A stretch of DNA of 64,000 bases from Poriferisodalis sp965198245 (GTDB lineage: Bacteria > Actinomycetota > Acidimicrobiia > Acidimicrobiales > Poriferisodalaceae): NCBI RefSeq assembly GCF_965198245.1, contig NZ_OZ240249.1, forward strand, positions 3,596,001-3,660,000, written 5' to 3'. A program made the translations under genes and the position numbers. The notes below the pieces were generated by a model. That model saw only the letters and a program-made list of their open reading frames with translations, ran no database searches and was not told where the DNA came from. Position 1 is the first letter of the stretch; each line of letters starts with the position of its first letter. Positions 17,271 to 27,123 of this stretch are shown one piece after another.

Positions 17271-18779
17271 TCACTGCGGGTGGGCCCCGCCCATCCACAT
17301 GAGCCAGCCGCCTCGCTGGCGGTCGGAATCCACGAAAAGGACCCAGACACTGTCGTCGAGCCAATCATTTCGCATGCGCGCCAATGGATACCTGTCCACC
17401 TCAGCGGTGCCGCCGTGCGCGAGCGCTCCGAAGAGGGTCAATCGTTCCACTTCGGACACGGTCACGGGGCGACGACCGTCGGCCAGCACTGGTTCACCCT
17501 GCTGATTGAGGCGGTATTCGACAAAGGCGACATAGGCCCGAAGATCGTCAATGCCGGGCTGGTAGCCGCTGTCGCGGCCGGGAATGCTGGGATGGGACAA
17601 TGCCCCGCCCAGTTCCGCAAAGGAGAGCCACAGTTCGTGCCGACCGTCTTTCGGCAATATGTCGAGGACGCGTTCGGGGTAGTGGCTCAGCTCAGGTGAG
17701 TTCGCGTTGCCATAGAGAGTGCCGTTGACACCGCTGATACCCCAGTTGCGGGAGAGATCCGCCTCGGGAGCCATCTCCGCTGTCACGGTAAATGCGGGAT
17801 AGTCCGAGCCGCTCCAGTCTTCGATCTCAAATGGTGCCAGTTCGCCGGGCTGAATGGACAGCGGCCATGACCAGCTGCGGCCCTCAGCGTGTACGGTCAC
17901 GCCGTACGCCCACTGCGCGCGCGACCAGTTTCGCATCAACCCTCGCAGCACACCATGGTTCACTGCAACCGTGTCAGGCAGCACACGTACATCGTCCATT
18001 GGAGCGTCGCGGTCCGCAAACTCTATTAGCGGTTGAAAGCCGGTGCCGTTGGGGTCGACGCCGTATGCATGGGCGTCGATTGTGTTTCCGAACTTCACTT
18101 GATGCGACGCGAACCGCTCTTCCCGATATTCGAGGGCTTCCTCACGGGAATGAAATCGGACGCTGCCCCCTCGGTCGTTCGTACGCAGCGCCCAGCGAGG
18201 CTCGCTGCGCCCAGGTTCGACCGGTTCGCCGTCGCAGCCCATCCGAAGACGGTCGAACCGCAGCTCGGCATAGGTGTTCTGAGGAAACAGGTCCCCTGCC
18301 CGATACGCCTGTCCAGTGATCGCCTCGAACGCTTCGGCGTCAACGCACAAGTCGTAGACCTCTGATGTGCCGACAACAGTCTCCTGCCGGGCACCGTGCA
18401 ACGGCCCGGACGGGTCGTAGGCACTCAGCGGAACCCGCAACCGGACACCCGCCGGGCCGTTTATCACGTCTGCTATGCCGAACGGCACAGACTCAGCCGT
18501 GCGCCCAACACTCATCCGACTCAGCACAGGCTCGTTCCCGACTCTCGCCTCGGTCAGAAGCTCCCGGCGGCCGTTGGCTCCAAGACCGGACTGCTCAACG
18601 CGTTCCTGTACCACTGGCACCGATAACGACGAAGCAGTCTGCGGGAGTGAACTACTGCCTGCGCAGCCACCAGCGAACATTGCACCCGCCACCAGCACGA
18701 TGCAAGACGACACGCGCCGTCGATGCCCGTCACAAGGGGTCACCACCAATCGAGTGTTCTGCCGTTCAGTGGCCGGCAT
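17271..18779 (-). CDS. Family A lipoprotein (A2)
   Basis: 502 residues from ATG 18779, which overlaps the stop of B1 (18766) by 14 nt. The lipobox is AMFAGGC near residue 39. Domains match A1 in order: VPFGIADVI, EAFEAITGQAYRAGDLFPQN, PRWALRTNDRG, GVLRGLMRNWSRAQWAYGVT, WPLSIQPGELAPFEIEDW, and the terminal GWLMWMGGAHPQ. The long C-terminal region contains DDLRAYVAFVEYRL, similar to DLRGYGALFD in the other A proteins. Coupled translation after B1 suggests that A acts on or with the protein encoded just before it. Confidence 0.73.
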   Translation of the reverse strand: MPATERQNTRLVVTPCDGHRRRVSSCIVLVAGAMFAGGCAGSSSLPQTASSLSVPVVQERVEQSGLGANGRRELLTEARVGNEPVLSRMSVGRTAESVPFGIADVINGPAGVRLRVPLSAYDPSGPLHGARQETVVGTSEVYDLCVDAEAFEAITGQAYRAGDLFPQNTYAELRFDRLRMGCDGEPVEPGRSEPRWALRTNDRGGSVRFHSREEALEYREERFASHQVKFGNTIDAHAYGVDPNGTGFQPLIEFADRDAPMDDVRVLPDTVAVNHGVLRGLMRNWSRAQWAYGVTVHAEGRSWSWPLSIQPGELAPFEIEDWSGSDYPAFTVTAEMAPEADLSRNWGISGVNGTLYGNANSPELSHYPERVLDILPKDGRHELWLSFAELGGALSHPSIPGRDSGYQPGIDDLRAYVAFVEYRLNQQGEPVLADGRRPVTVSEVERLTLFGALAHGGTAEVDRYPLARMRNDWLDDSVWVLFVDSDRQRGGWLMWMGGAHPQ

Positions 18780-21422
18780 CGCGGATCTTCTGGGCGAAGG
18801 TACGGGGTCCGCTGTTGAGCGTGGTGCTGACCCATTCGCACACGCTGCCAGCCTCCACAGCGACCACTCGGCAAATCTCCACCTGCAACACGAGTCGGCC
18901 GAATCGGCCCGGTGTCCACGAAGAAGCGGAGGTATCTCGAACGTTGGTCTCGACAGGAACTGCCTTGATCAGCGTGGTCTGGGTCCCGAGGAATGACTCG
19001 GGAAACACGGCGAATCTCTTGTCCCCGTTCCCGTTGTCGTGGGTGAAAGACATGAATGGTGCGGCCAAGGGGCTGAGGTCGCCTGTGATGCCGGACACGT
19101 TGTCGTCTTGCATCCAGCCCTCCTCATTGTCAGTGTCATAGAACCAGCAGTCGAAGTCCACGCCGCCGCTGCCCCAGCGGCACTTGAGCCTCGAGAGGCC
19201 TCCGCTGGTGCTGAATTCGTTGCGGTGGTCGCGCACAACGGGTGCACCGCCGGAGTGTGTGCCGTTATAGGCGCGGAACTCGGTGCTGTAGGAGGTGACG
19301 TGCAGGTCGTCGGTGCGCTTCACCCACAACTTCAGATACGACAGCCGGTAACAGGTCCGCGAAGAGTTCGATTGGCACGCCAGCCACGGTTGGAGCGCTG
19401 AGTTGATGGCCGACTCCATGCCACCCTCACTAACGGTGCAAAGCGCTTCGGCCAAGTACTCGGCAACCACCTGGCCGCCAACTCCGATTTCGGCACGGTC
19501 GCCGTGACTCAAATGTCGGGTTCGCCATTCGTCTGTGACTGGATTCGCCCAAGTGTCGTCAAGCTGCCAGAGCCCGACGCCGGGGTGCCAGAACGCACGG
19601 TCAGGAGGGCTTGTGCTGTTGTTCGAGTGCAGCGCAGTACTCAGATCCTTGCGTGATACTGCCATCGGGGAGCGGCCGGGGTCGCGCTGCACATAGAACT
19701 CATCGTCCTGTTGCTGGCCGTCGTTGTTGTCGTCTATCCACCACGAGCGAGGCACTTCCCACAGCGGTATCGACAGCATGATGGCGGCGATTCGGTTGGC
19801 CGTGGGTGTGCAGGCGCGGGTGGTCCCCGGGGAGGGGTTCATGTAGGCGTCGCGTGCGTCTTTGGCGACTTTCTTCACTCCCCACAGGGTGCCCAGCGTG
19901 ACGGGATACTTGCGACCCCGGCCTGTCTCGGTAACGCGGTCCTCGGGGTAGTTCGTCGTGGAAGCCTGTGCTGCGGCGCGTACGCACAGATGGCCGTTGC
20001 GGTCGCTGGCTGCCAGACCGGTGCCGCACGCCGCGGCGACATCGAACTCCACCGTCGACATCGTTGAACTCGTCGACGATGCGCTGCGCGCCTGGCTCGC
20101 GGCTGTCGGCGATGGCTTGGCGAGGGTCAGCACGACCCGATGCGTGTCAGCCATGTCCGCGGTCACCGCGAGGCTGCTGCGGCTACCGGTACGCCCCGTC
20201 GACCAGTCCAGGGTCGGCGGCGAAATCGACTGCACCCTCGCCACGTAGTCACCGGTCTCGAACCCGATAGCAAGCGTCTCATCGACGACTGCGTCGTAGC
20301 TGGCTTGCAGGCCGGTGAGGGTCGCTTCGACGGTCAGGTCGTAGTCGCCGGTGGTGCGGGCGGGGTTGGTGGTGCTGTGGGCGTGGTAGGTGGTGGCCTC
20401 GATGGTGTAGTGGCCGGGTCGGAGGAACACGTCGACCAGGCGGCTGTCGCGCCAGTGCAGGCCGTGGCTGGCGGCGTTTTGGGCGTCGTCGTTGTGGGTG
20501 ATGTAGGTGCCGGTGCCGTCGGGTGTGTGGCCTCGCAGGAGTACCAGGTAGGTGTCGATGCGCTGGGTGTTCGTCGCTGCTGACTCGAGGGTGATGGTGA
20601 CCCAGCCCGGGCTGTTGAGGGTGAAGGTGTGCCGGCGGGCCTGATAGGTGCTGGTGGCGGTCTTTCGGGGGTGGCGGGTCGAGGTGCAGCCGTCCGTGGC
20701 GGCGAGGGTGCCCGTTGTCGGCGGGGTGGCTGCGGTGAGTGCGCCCAGGGGTGTGTCGCAGTCGTCGCTGTTCGCGGTCGGTGTGGTGGTGGTCGGCGGG
20801 GTCGGTGTGGTGGTCGTCGGCGGGGTCGTTATGTCTGTGGGTGCGGGGGCGACGCTGAACATGTCTGCGATGTCCACTGAGGACGCATTGGGCTGGGGTG
20901 TGGCGGTGTCGTCGTCGAGACCGCTGATCTCCGCATCAACCGGCGGCGGTGGTGCCGCGTCCGCGGTGAACAGCGCGCGTGAGGTTGCGGTGTCGGCGTC
21001 CTGTGAGCACTCCGCGGTCACGGTCACTGACGTGCCCGCAGGCACATCCATGGACACGGTGCGGGTCGCGGCGTCGCGTTCAGGCGACACCGTCGCTCTC
21101 GAAGGCCCCGCCGAGCAGATCGCATCAGTCGGGGACAGCTCGATGTCGTCGGTGACCGTGGCTGTGAGCCGCCCGGGGCGGGCGTCGCGTCGGCGTCCGC
21201 GAAGCCGCTGATGTTCACACCCGACGGCGGCGGGGCGCCCGCGACGGTGGCCGTGAGGGTGAAGCTGCCGGTCTGGCGCGGCGCCGCCGTGGACGCCTCG
21301 ATCGCATAGTCGCCCGCCGCGAGCGGCAATGCGTCCGACAACGCGTCCGCGTCCGTGCCCGTATCGTCGTCCTCGACCACAGAATCACTGCACGCCGTCA
21401 TCAAGCTGAGGGTGCGCAGCAC
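18766..21422 (-). pseudogene. Family B orphan cassette (B1), frameshifted near 21170
   Basis: It starts inside the end of A3 at GTG 21422 (+1 frame), continuing CSDSVVEDDD and LPLAAGDYAIEAST, a half PPC module. An apparent single-base deletion at about 21168-21175 breaks the frame; the Ig-like module resumes as TATVTDDIELSPTDAICSAG in the frame that runs to 18766. Then come a Thr/Pro linker, a PPC module (ARRHTFTLNSPGWVTITLE, DTYLVLLRG) almost identical to that of B6, and the C-terminal domain with IAAIMLSIPLWEVP, HPGVGLWQLDD, LSHGDRAEI, SPLAAPFMSFT and CEWVSTT. There is no signal peptide. If the frameshift is real the gene is broken; it could also be a sequencing error in a G/C run. Confidence 0.68.
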
Positions 21423-23043
21423 CCGTCCACAGTATGAACCCGCCGTGCAGGGTGCCTTCGCGGGGAAAGCGCCGGTCGCCGATCACGACGAACTCGTCGT
21501 CAAAGCGAACGGTGTCCCAGTAGGTCCCGCCGGGCTCGCCGAACTCGTAGCCGTCCCTGGCCAAGTCCGCGTGGATGTCGAACAGCACAGCCACAAACGC
21601 AGCAATAGGGGATCCATGACGAGGCTCCGCCAGCGGATGCGGCAAGCGGGTCACCTCCTCGAACCGCTCGGCCACGCCCCTGCCGTCGTAGGAGGTCACG
21701 CCCACCGTCGGTGCCGGCCCAACATCGACGACGCGGCCGTGGCTGTCAAATAGGGCGCCATAACCTCGCAGATCCGCGACCGCGAAGTCATCGTAGACAT
21801 CGCGCAGGCTCAAGTGCGAAGTCGCACCTCGTAACGGAACCGACAGCACCTCCACCGACCCGAGCGACACCGATCCCGCCGCGACATCGCCGGTGACATG
21901 CACATAGCGGTCCCGCACCGAGTCAGGCAGCCCCCGGCGCGTGAGCTCGCCGACCCGCAGCACACGCGGGTACCCGGAAGCGAGCTCCCATGCCCGCGAC
22001 GGGTCCGCATGCCAGGACAACTCTGCCGTGACGTCGATGTCGATCAGCCCGGCATCAGTCGGGCCGTCCCAGCCGCCGATCTCGAACGGAGCGACCTCGC
22101 CTGGCTGAACCGACAACGGCCACTCGAACACATGCTCCCCGGCAGCCACGGTCACCCCGTAGGCCCACAAGCGCCGCGACCAGTTCCGCACCAGCCCGCG
22201 CAGCACACCGCCCGACACCGCAACCGTCCCAGACAGCACCCGCACCTCATCGACCGGCGCATCGACCGGCGCGAACCCGATCCCGAACGGCTCGCCCTGG
22301 CCAAGCCCCAAACTGTTCACAAACCCGAACCCATCCACATTTCGCGGCAAACCCGTGCTCTCGCGCTCGGCGCGCTCGGCTTCAGCCCAGCGCTCGTCGA
22401 CCCACACCTGGGCCTGCTCGCGTGTGGGGAACGCATCGCTCTCATTGTCGCTCCACGGCCCTCTGAAATGGACACTGAACCTGCTGTCGGAGCGGCTTGT
22501 GTCAGGGCAGGCAGGGCGATACTTGCGGTCGGCGCGCTCGCCGAACACGTACTCAAGAGAGTGGTAGTCGCCGCCGGCGACGTTGCCGTGCTCATCGAGT
22601 TCCCAGCAGCGGTCGAAGATCCGCGCCCACGACTGCCGATACCAAGACCTGTTCCCAGACGTACCCCGACGGGCCCAAAGCGGCCCCGGCAGGTCGCCGG
22701 CTCCTATAGAGCGCTGCAGTCCGGAAGCGGGCCGCCCAGCGCCGATCCACAAGTCCGCGTCGCCGAACGGTCCCGACGCGTCAGCGGCGCGGCTCGGCAT
22801 CGCAGGCGATGGCGCTGGCGAGCCGCCTGCGGGTTCTGTTGTGTCGGGCGGCGACGCATTCGGGTCGCTGTCCGCTGGGGCCGCGCCGACAGGAGCTGTC
22901 GCGGCCGGGGCCCGTGTCGGCTGGGGCGGCTCGGGCCGAGACCGGGTCGGAGGGTCACCGGTGCACGCGGCTGCGAGCAGCGCCATGCACATCACGACCG
23001 CCGACGCTGATCGGCGCCGCGCCCGATGGCGTTCAGGACCCAT
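21385..23043 (-). CDS. Family A lipoprotein (A3)
   Basis: 552 residues from ATG 23043, overlapping the B2 stop by 11 nt. The lipobox is ALLAAAC. The conserved family A order is seen: PFGDADLWIGAGRPASGLQR, GDLPGPLW, a region with FDRCWELDEHGNVAGGDYHS, VDEVRVLSGTVAVSGGVLRG, NWSRRLWAYGVTV, FEWPLSVQPGEVAPFEI, DLRGYGALFD, and the terminal GGFILWTGAAHPQ. It is most like A5 (shared ELDEHGN, GGDYHS and YRP/YHPSC stretches). The next cassette, B1, begins inside its last 38 nt in another frame. Confidence 0.75.
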   Translation of the reverse strand: MGPERHRARRRSASAVVMCMALLAAACTGDPPTRSRPEPPQPTRAPAATAPVGAAPADSDPNASPPDTTEPAGGSPAPSPAMPSRAADASGPFGDADLWIGAGRPASGLQRSIGAGDLPGPLWARRGTSGNRSWYRQSWARIFDRCWELDEHGNVAGGDYHSLEYVFGERADRKYRPACPDTSRSDSRFSVHFRGPWSDNESDAFPTREQAQVWVDERWAEAERAERESTGLPRNVDGFGFVNSLGLGQGEPFGIGFAPVDAPVDEVRVLSGTVAVSGGVLRGLVRNWSRRLWAYGVTVAAGEHVFEWPLSVQPGEVAPFEIGGWDGPTDAGLIDIDVTAELSWHADPSRAWELASGYPRVLRVGELTRRGLPDSVRDRYVHVTGDVAAGSVSLGSVEVLSVPLRGATSHLSLRDVYDDFAVADLRGYGALFDSHGRVVDVGPAPTVGVTSYDGRGVAERFEEVTRLPHPLAEPRHGSPIAAFVAVLFDIHADLARDGYEFGEPGGTYWDTVRFDDEFVVIGDRRFPREGTLHGGFILWTGAAHPQLDDGVQ

Positions 23044-24637
23044 CGAAGCCCAGCCTCTCAGCGAGGCTCGTGCCGTTCGCGCTCAGCCACTCACACGATC
23101 GGCTGTCGCCGTCGGCGAGCACCCAGCCGGAGTCGTCGCAGATCTCGATCTGGAGCACCGAGTCGTCGATCTCGTTCGCGGGGGTCCCCAGCCGGTCATA
23201 GTCGCCGCTGGACCACAGCCCCGGCCCTGCTTTCTCCTCGTCGCGCACGTCCGCTCCTTCGGGGACCGCCTTGATCCACGTCGCGAACGAACCGGTTGTC
23301 GTGTGGCCGGCGGGCTTGAGCGCAGTCATGACCGGACCGGGGAACACCGCCATGCGCTTCTCGTCATAAGTGAACGCCACGAACGGCGCCGCGAGCGGGC
23401 TCCGGTCGGTGTCATAGCCCCACTTGTGCGAGTCCGCCGCGTTGCCCTCAGGACGCTCGGTGTCATAGACGAAGCAGTCGAACACAGGGGTCCACGCGTC
23501 GTGCCAACGGCAGCGATGCGCGCTCACGCCGCCGTCGGTGCTGTACTCGCCGGCGTTGTGCGCGATCGTGACATGCAGATCGTCGCTGCCGCCCGTATGG
23601 GTGAGCAGGATCCTCTCGTGCATGGTGAAGCACAGACTCGGACGGCAGGCGAACCAGGTGTTGCTCATGTAGGTCTTCAGCGAGTTGAGCCCTTCGTCGC
23701 AGAACTCGGCCGCCAGCTTCGCCGCGATCACTTCCGCGCCTGTGTCGTCGTCATCGATATCGCCGTCTTCGTCTCTGGGCCCGGTGCTTGTGTCGGCTCG
23801 TTGGCCGTGGTTGAGGGTTCTCCACGCCCCGCCGGCGTCGTCGAGCTGCCACCAGCCCACCCCGGGATGGAAATACGCGCGGCGCGGCTCGTCCCACACG
23901 CCGCTGTCCTCATAACCGGCCGCGTCGTTGAGGTAGTTGTACCGATTGTGAAACCCGGCTCTCAATTGCAGCGCGTAGGTGTCCCAGCGCCCGACGGTCA
24001 TCGGCGACGGCGCCGCCGAGCCAGCGGTGCCCGAGCCGATCTCGTGATACCCGATCGACAGCATGAACGCAGCCAGCTTGTTCACGCTCAGCCCGCATGT
24101 GTCGCGGTCGCTGCGCGCTGCCAAGACGGCTTCGGCGGATGCCAGGACCCCGTTGAGGGTGCCGGGGGTCACCCGATACTGCGCTCGGCTCAGCGGCGAG
24201 CCTTGGTTCGCCGTGCTGCTGATGCACAGCACCGTCGCGGCACCCGAAGGGTGCCCCTCGGCCGTGCAGGTCACCGTCACCCGCTCGACAGCGCCCGAGC
24301 CCATCGTGACGCCCAGCGTGCGAGCACCCCCAGCGCCCTCAGTGACCGTGCCCAGGGTTGATGCGCAGCTCGCGTCCGGCGGAACCACGGTGAACGAGTC
24401 GCTGAGCGGCACCAGCGTGGCGGGGTCCCCCACAGGCTCGATGGCGTCGTCGAGCCCGTCGAGGTGCACCGTCACCCCGACGCCATATGAACCGGTGCGC
24501 CGCGAACCGTAGGTCGCCGCCTCGATCGTGTAATCGCCCGCAGCCAGCGCATAGCTGTCGATCAACGCATCCGCGCCCGAATCGTCGTCCTCGACCAGCC
24601 AGTCACCGCACGCTGCTGTGGAGCCGGGGATACGCAG
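23033..24637 (-). CDS. Family B orphan cassette (B2), no canonical start codon
   Basis: The conserved reading begins inside the 3' end of A4 in the +1 frame: LRIPGST, then AACGDWLVEDDDSGADALID, aligned residue for residue with the start of B1. No ATG, GTG or TTG lies in this frame upstream of conserved sequence. The first is TTG 24565, already inside the half PPC module; the codon at 24637 is CTG. Next come an Ig-like module, LCISSTANQGSPLSRAQYRV, and the C-terminal domain: NKLAAFMLSIGYHEI, HPGVGWWQLDD, TLNHGQRADT, SPLAAPFVAFTYDEKR and SCEWLSANGT. The C-terminal domain is nearly identical to that of full-length B5 over long stretches. It has no signal peptide, so it is probably silent or dependent on A4 translation. 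Confidence 0.7.
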   Translation of the reverse strand: MRIPGSTAACGDWLVEDDDSGADALIDSYALAAGDYTIEAATYGSRRTGSYGVGVTVHLDGLDDAIEPVGDPATLVPLSDSFTVVPPDASCASTLGTVTEGAGGARTLGVTMGSGAVERVTVTCTAEGHPSGAATVLCISSTANQGSPLSRAQYRVTPGTLNGVLASAEAVLAARSDRDTCGLSVNKLAAFMLSIGYHEIGSGTAGSAAPSPMTVGRWDTYALQLRAGFHNRYNYLNDAAGYEDSGVWDEPRRAYFHPGVGWWQLDDAGGAWRTLNHGQRADTSTGPRDEDGDIDDDDTGAEVIAAKLAAEFCDEGLNSLKTYMSNTWFACRPSLCFTMHERILLTHTGGSDDLHVTIAHNAGEYSTDGGVSAHRCRWHDAWTPVFDCFVYDTERPEGNAADSHKWGYDTDRSPLAAPFVAFTYDEKRMAVFPGPVMTALKPAGHTTTGSFATWIKAVPEGADVRDEEKAGPGLWSSGDYDRLGTPANEIDDSVLQIEICDDSGWVLADGDSRSCEWLSANGTSLAERLGFDGS

Positions 24638-25937
24638 CGCCGATCCAGAAGAGGTAGCCGCCTTCGATGTACTCGCGCCACCAATCGCCGTCCTCCGGCT
24701 CGAACTGCAACCGCACGGCGTAGTTGCTGGGGGGCAGCCGCCAGTTGTCCCATTCGAGGTCGGGCCACGGTGCGTGCACGTCGAGGCGGAGGCTCACACG
24801 GAACGGGCCGAAGTCGCCGTGGGGCAGGCTCGGAACGTCCTCCCAGCGCCGCCGCTGCCAGTAATTGTTTTCGCCGTCGTCGTCCGCGAGCCAGAGCCGC
24901 ACCGCGGGCGCCGCCGCGACGTCGACGATGCGGCCGTCGCGGTCGAACAGCGCCCCGTAGCCGCGCAGATCCGCGACTGTCAGGTTCTCGATGTCGTCGC
25001 GGAGGCTCGGGTGCGAGTCGGGAGCGTGCGGACGCGCGCCGTCCCACTCGAGCACGCCGACCGACACCGCGTCGGCTGCAACATCGCTCGTGACCTGCGG
25101 GTACCGGTCGCGCACCGCCTCGGCCAGCGTGCGATGCGCGTAGTCGCCCGCCCACAGGTGTAGATCGGACGATCTGTCGAATGCCCGAGACGGGTCCGTG
25201 TGCCATGACATGTCCGCGTCGACGCTGATGCGGATCAGGTCGGAATCGGCTGGGCCTTCCCAGCCCGGGAGCTCGAACGGGGCGATCTCGCCGGGCTGAA
25301 CCGACAGCGGCCACTCGAACACGTGATCGCCGGCGGACACGGTCACCTCGTAGGCCCACAGTTGCCGTGACCAGTTCCGCACCAAGCCGCGCAGCACCCC
25401 GTCGCGCACCTTTACCGTCTCGGCCAGCACCCCGACTTCGTCGAGCGGGCTCTCCCACGGCGCGAACCAGATCCCCCCCAGAAGCTCAGGTTGCGCGGCA
25501 TCGCTGCTCTTGAAACCCAGCGTCGCGCCGAGGGGAACGGCCTGGCTGCGCGCCGATTCGGGCGGCCGCTTCAGCAGCGGTCCGGGTCGGTCGCCCGGCT
25601 CCAGCGGACGCTGCAGGCCCGACGGACCAGCTTGTGCGCCCTGCCACACATCAGGCTGCCCGAACGGCCCAGACGAGTCCGCGGTGCGGCTCGGCAAAGG
25701 CGGAACACCCGGCCCGGCGTCGCCGGCCTCGGCTTGGCGAATGTCGATGTCTGTTGGCCGCGGCGCGACGCCCGCAGTGGTGCTCGTCGTGCTGGCCTCC
25801 GCAGACCGATGCGTCGGCGACGGGGCTTGAACTGTCGCCGGGGTCCGCTCCGCGGTGCTGCACCCCACAATGAGCACGACCAGACACAGTGCCGCCAAAG
25901 CCCGCCGAACCGTTCCAATGCTGACCTCAGCTTCCAT
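24603..25937 (-). CDS. Family A lipoprotein (A4)
   Basis: 444 residues from ATG 25937, overlapping the B3 stop by 11 nt. The lipobox is VVLIVGC near residue 26. It is the shortest intact A protein because it lacks the middle block that A3 and A5 carry between the GLQRPLEPGDRPGPLL segment and the FxLYD-like part. Conserved pieces: SGPFGQPDVWQGAQAGPSGL, LDEVGVLAETVKVRDGVLRG, NWSRQLWAYEVTV, FEWPLSVQPGEIAPFEL, DLRGYGALFDRDGRIVDV, and the terminal GGYLFWIGAAYPRLHS. B2 begins inside its last 35 nt. Confidence 0.74.
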   Translation of the reverse strand: MEAEVSIGTVRRALAALCLVVLIVGCSTAERTPATVQAPSPTHRSAEASTTSTTAGVAPRPTDIDIRQAEAGDAGPGVPPLPSRTADSSGPFGQPDVWQGAQAGPSGLQRPLEPGDRPGPLLKRPPESARSQAVPLGATLGFKSSDAAQPELLGGIWFAPWESPLDEVGVLAETVKVRDGVLRGLVRNWSRQLWAYEVTVSAGDHVFEWPLSVQPGEIAPFELPGWEGPADSDLIRISVDADMSWHTDPSRAFDRSSDLHLWAGDYAHRTLAEAVRDRYPQVTSDVAADAVSVGVLEWDGARPHAPDSHPSLRDDIENLTVADLRGYGALFDRDGRIVDVAAAPAVRLWLADDDGENNYWQRRRWEDVPSLPHGDFGPFRVSLRLDVHAPWPDLEWDNWRLPPSNYAVRLQFEPEDGDWWREYIEGGYLFWIGAAYPRLHSSVR

Positions 25938-27123
25938 CTTGGGCTCCCGTCAGCGAAGCGAAGCGGGCATCGTCGGCGCTCACCCAGCCGCACCTGTCAC
26001 CGCCGGCGATCACCCAAGCAGGCTCGTCACAGACCAGCATCTGCAGCACTGCACCGCCGTATGCGCCGGTGGACCACGTGTTGGCCTCACCGCGAGCGTT
26101 CTCGGTCTTGGGCGCTGCCTTGTAGCGGGTCGAGTCGACCGAGTCATCGGACGGATACAGGACCTTGTCGGGGAACACCGCGAACCGTTTCTGATCATCA
26201 CTGAACGCCACGAACGGCAACGCCAGCGGGCTCGACCCCAGCCCGCCGTCATCAGGCGGCCGCGCAGTGGTGGACGTAATGCCAGCGTCGATCCAGCCCT
26301 GCGGATGCTTGGTGTCATAGAAGAAGCACCCGAACGGCGCCGGCACGAGACCATCGATGCCTCCGACCGCCCAATGACAACTGTGCGTACTCACGCCGCC
26401 GGCCGTGCTGTAGGAACCCTCGTCCTGGCTGACCGTCACGTACAAGTCGTCGCTGTCGTCGAGATAGATCCTGTTGTACACCTCGATGCACTTGAGGGGC
26501 TTGCACGCATGCCACTGACGCATCTTCATTCCGACCCCGCCGACCCCGCCAGAGTTCTCGCAGTAGCTCTTCGCGAGCAGATATGCGACGGCTTCGCCGC
26601 CGGAGTCCATGCTGTCGCTGTCGTGTACCCCGTCGCTCCCAAGCCCGGTGTCGGCGCGCTGGCCGTGGTTGAGCGCCACCCACCCGTCATCGGGGTTGCC
26701 GGCGTCGTCAAGCTGCCACAGCCCGACGCCAGGGTGGAAGAACGCCCGCGCTGGCCCTTCGAGCCGGCGGTCGTCGGAGTAGAGGTGCATCTGCCGGTTC
26801 GTGTCGTATCCCGCCCAGCGAGCATGGAACTGCGCGACGGTCTCGGTGAAGCTGCCCTCGGCGTCGGTGTGGCGGCCCCTTCGGCCGACGTCGCGGCGCG
26901 ACAGCGCCATCGGGGACCGCGACGGATCAGGCCGCACCGCGTACTCGGCCTGCACCTCGCGGAACCCGATCGACAGCATGAACGCCGCGAGCTTGTTCGC
27001 GCTGAGCCCGCACTGCAGCCGGTCGCGGTTGCCGTTGTCGCTTTGTATGCGGATGGTGATGCCTCGGTGGTCGTGGACGAGGCGCGGTGTGAAGGTGATC
27101 GTGGCGGTTCCGGCATTCATCAA
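25927..27123 (-). CDS. Family B orphan cassette (B3)
   Basis: 398 residues from TTG 27123 or ATG 27120, directly at the A5 stop. It starts in the middle of the region that precedes the C-terminal domain (NAGTATITFTPRLVHDHRGI), and about 55 residues are missing between SDNGNR and DRLQCGL compared with B4, consistent with a deletion at the repeated NR-x-RL/DRLQ sequence. The C-terminal domain is complete: NKLAAFMLSIGFREV, SPMALSRRDV, HPGVGLWQLDD, LNHGQRADTG, SPLALPFVAFSDDQKRFAVF and CGWVSADD. No signal peptide, PPC or Ig module remains. Confidence 0.72.
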   Translation of the reverse strand: MMNAGTATITFTPRLVHDHRGITIRIQSDNGNRDRLQCGLSANKLAAFMLSIGFREVQAEYAVRPDPSRSPMALSRRDVGRRGRHTDAEGSFTETVAQFHARWAGYDTNRQMHLYSDDRRLEGPARAFFHPGVGLWQLDDAGNPDDGWVALNHGQRADTGLGSDGVHDSDSMDSGGEAVAYLLAKSYCENSGGVGGVGMKMRQWHACKPLKCIEVYNRIYLDDSDDLYVTVSQDEGSYSTAGGVSTHSCHWAVGGIDGLVPAPFGCFFYDTKHPQGWIDAGITSTTARPPDDGGLGSSPLALPFVAFSDDQKRFAVFPDKVLYPSDDSVDSTRYKAAPKTENARGEANTWSTGAYGGAVLQMLVCDEPAWVIAGGDRCGWVSADDARFASLTGAQDGS

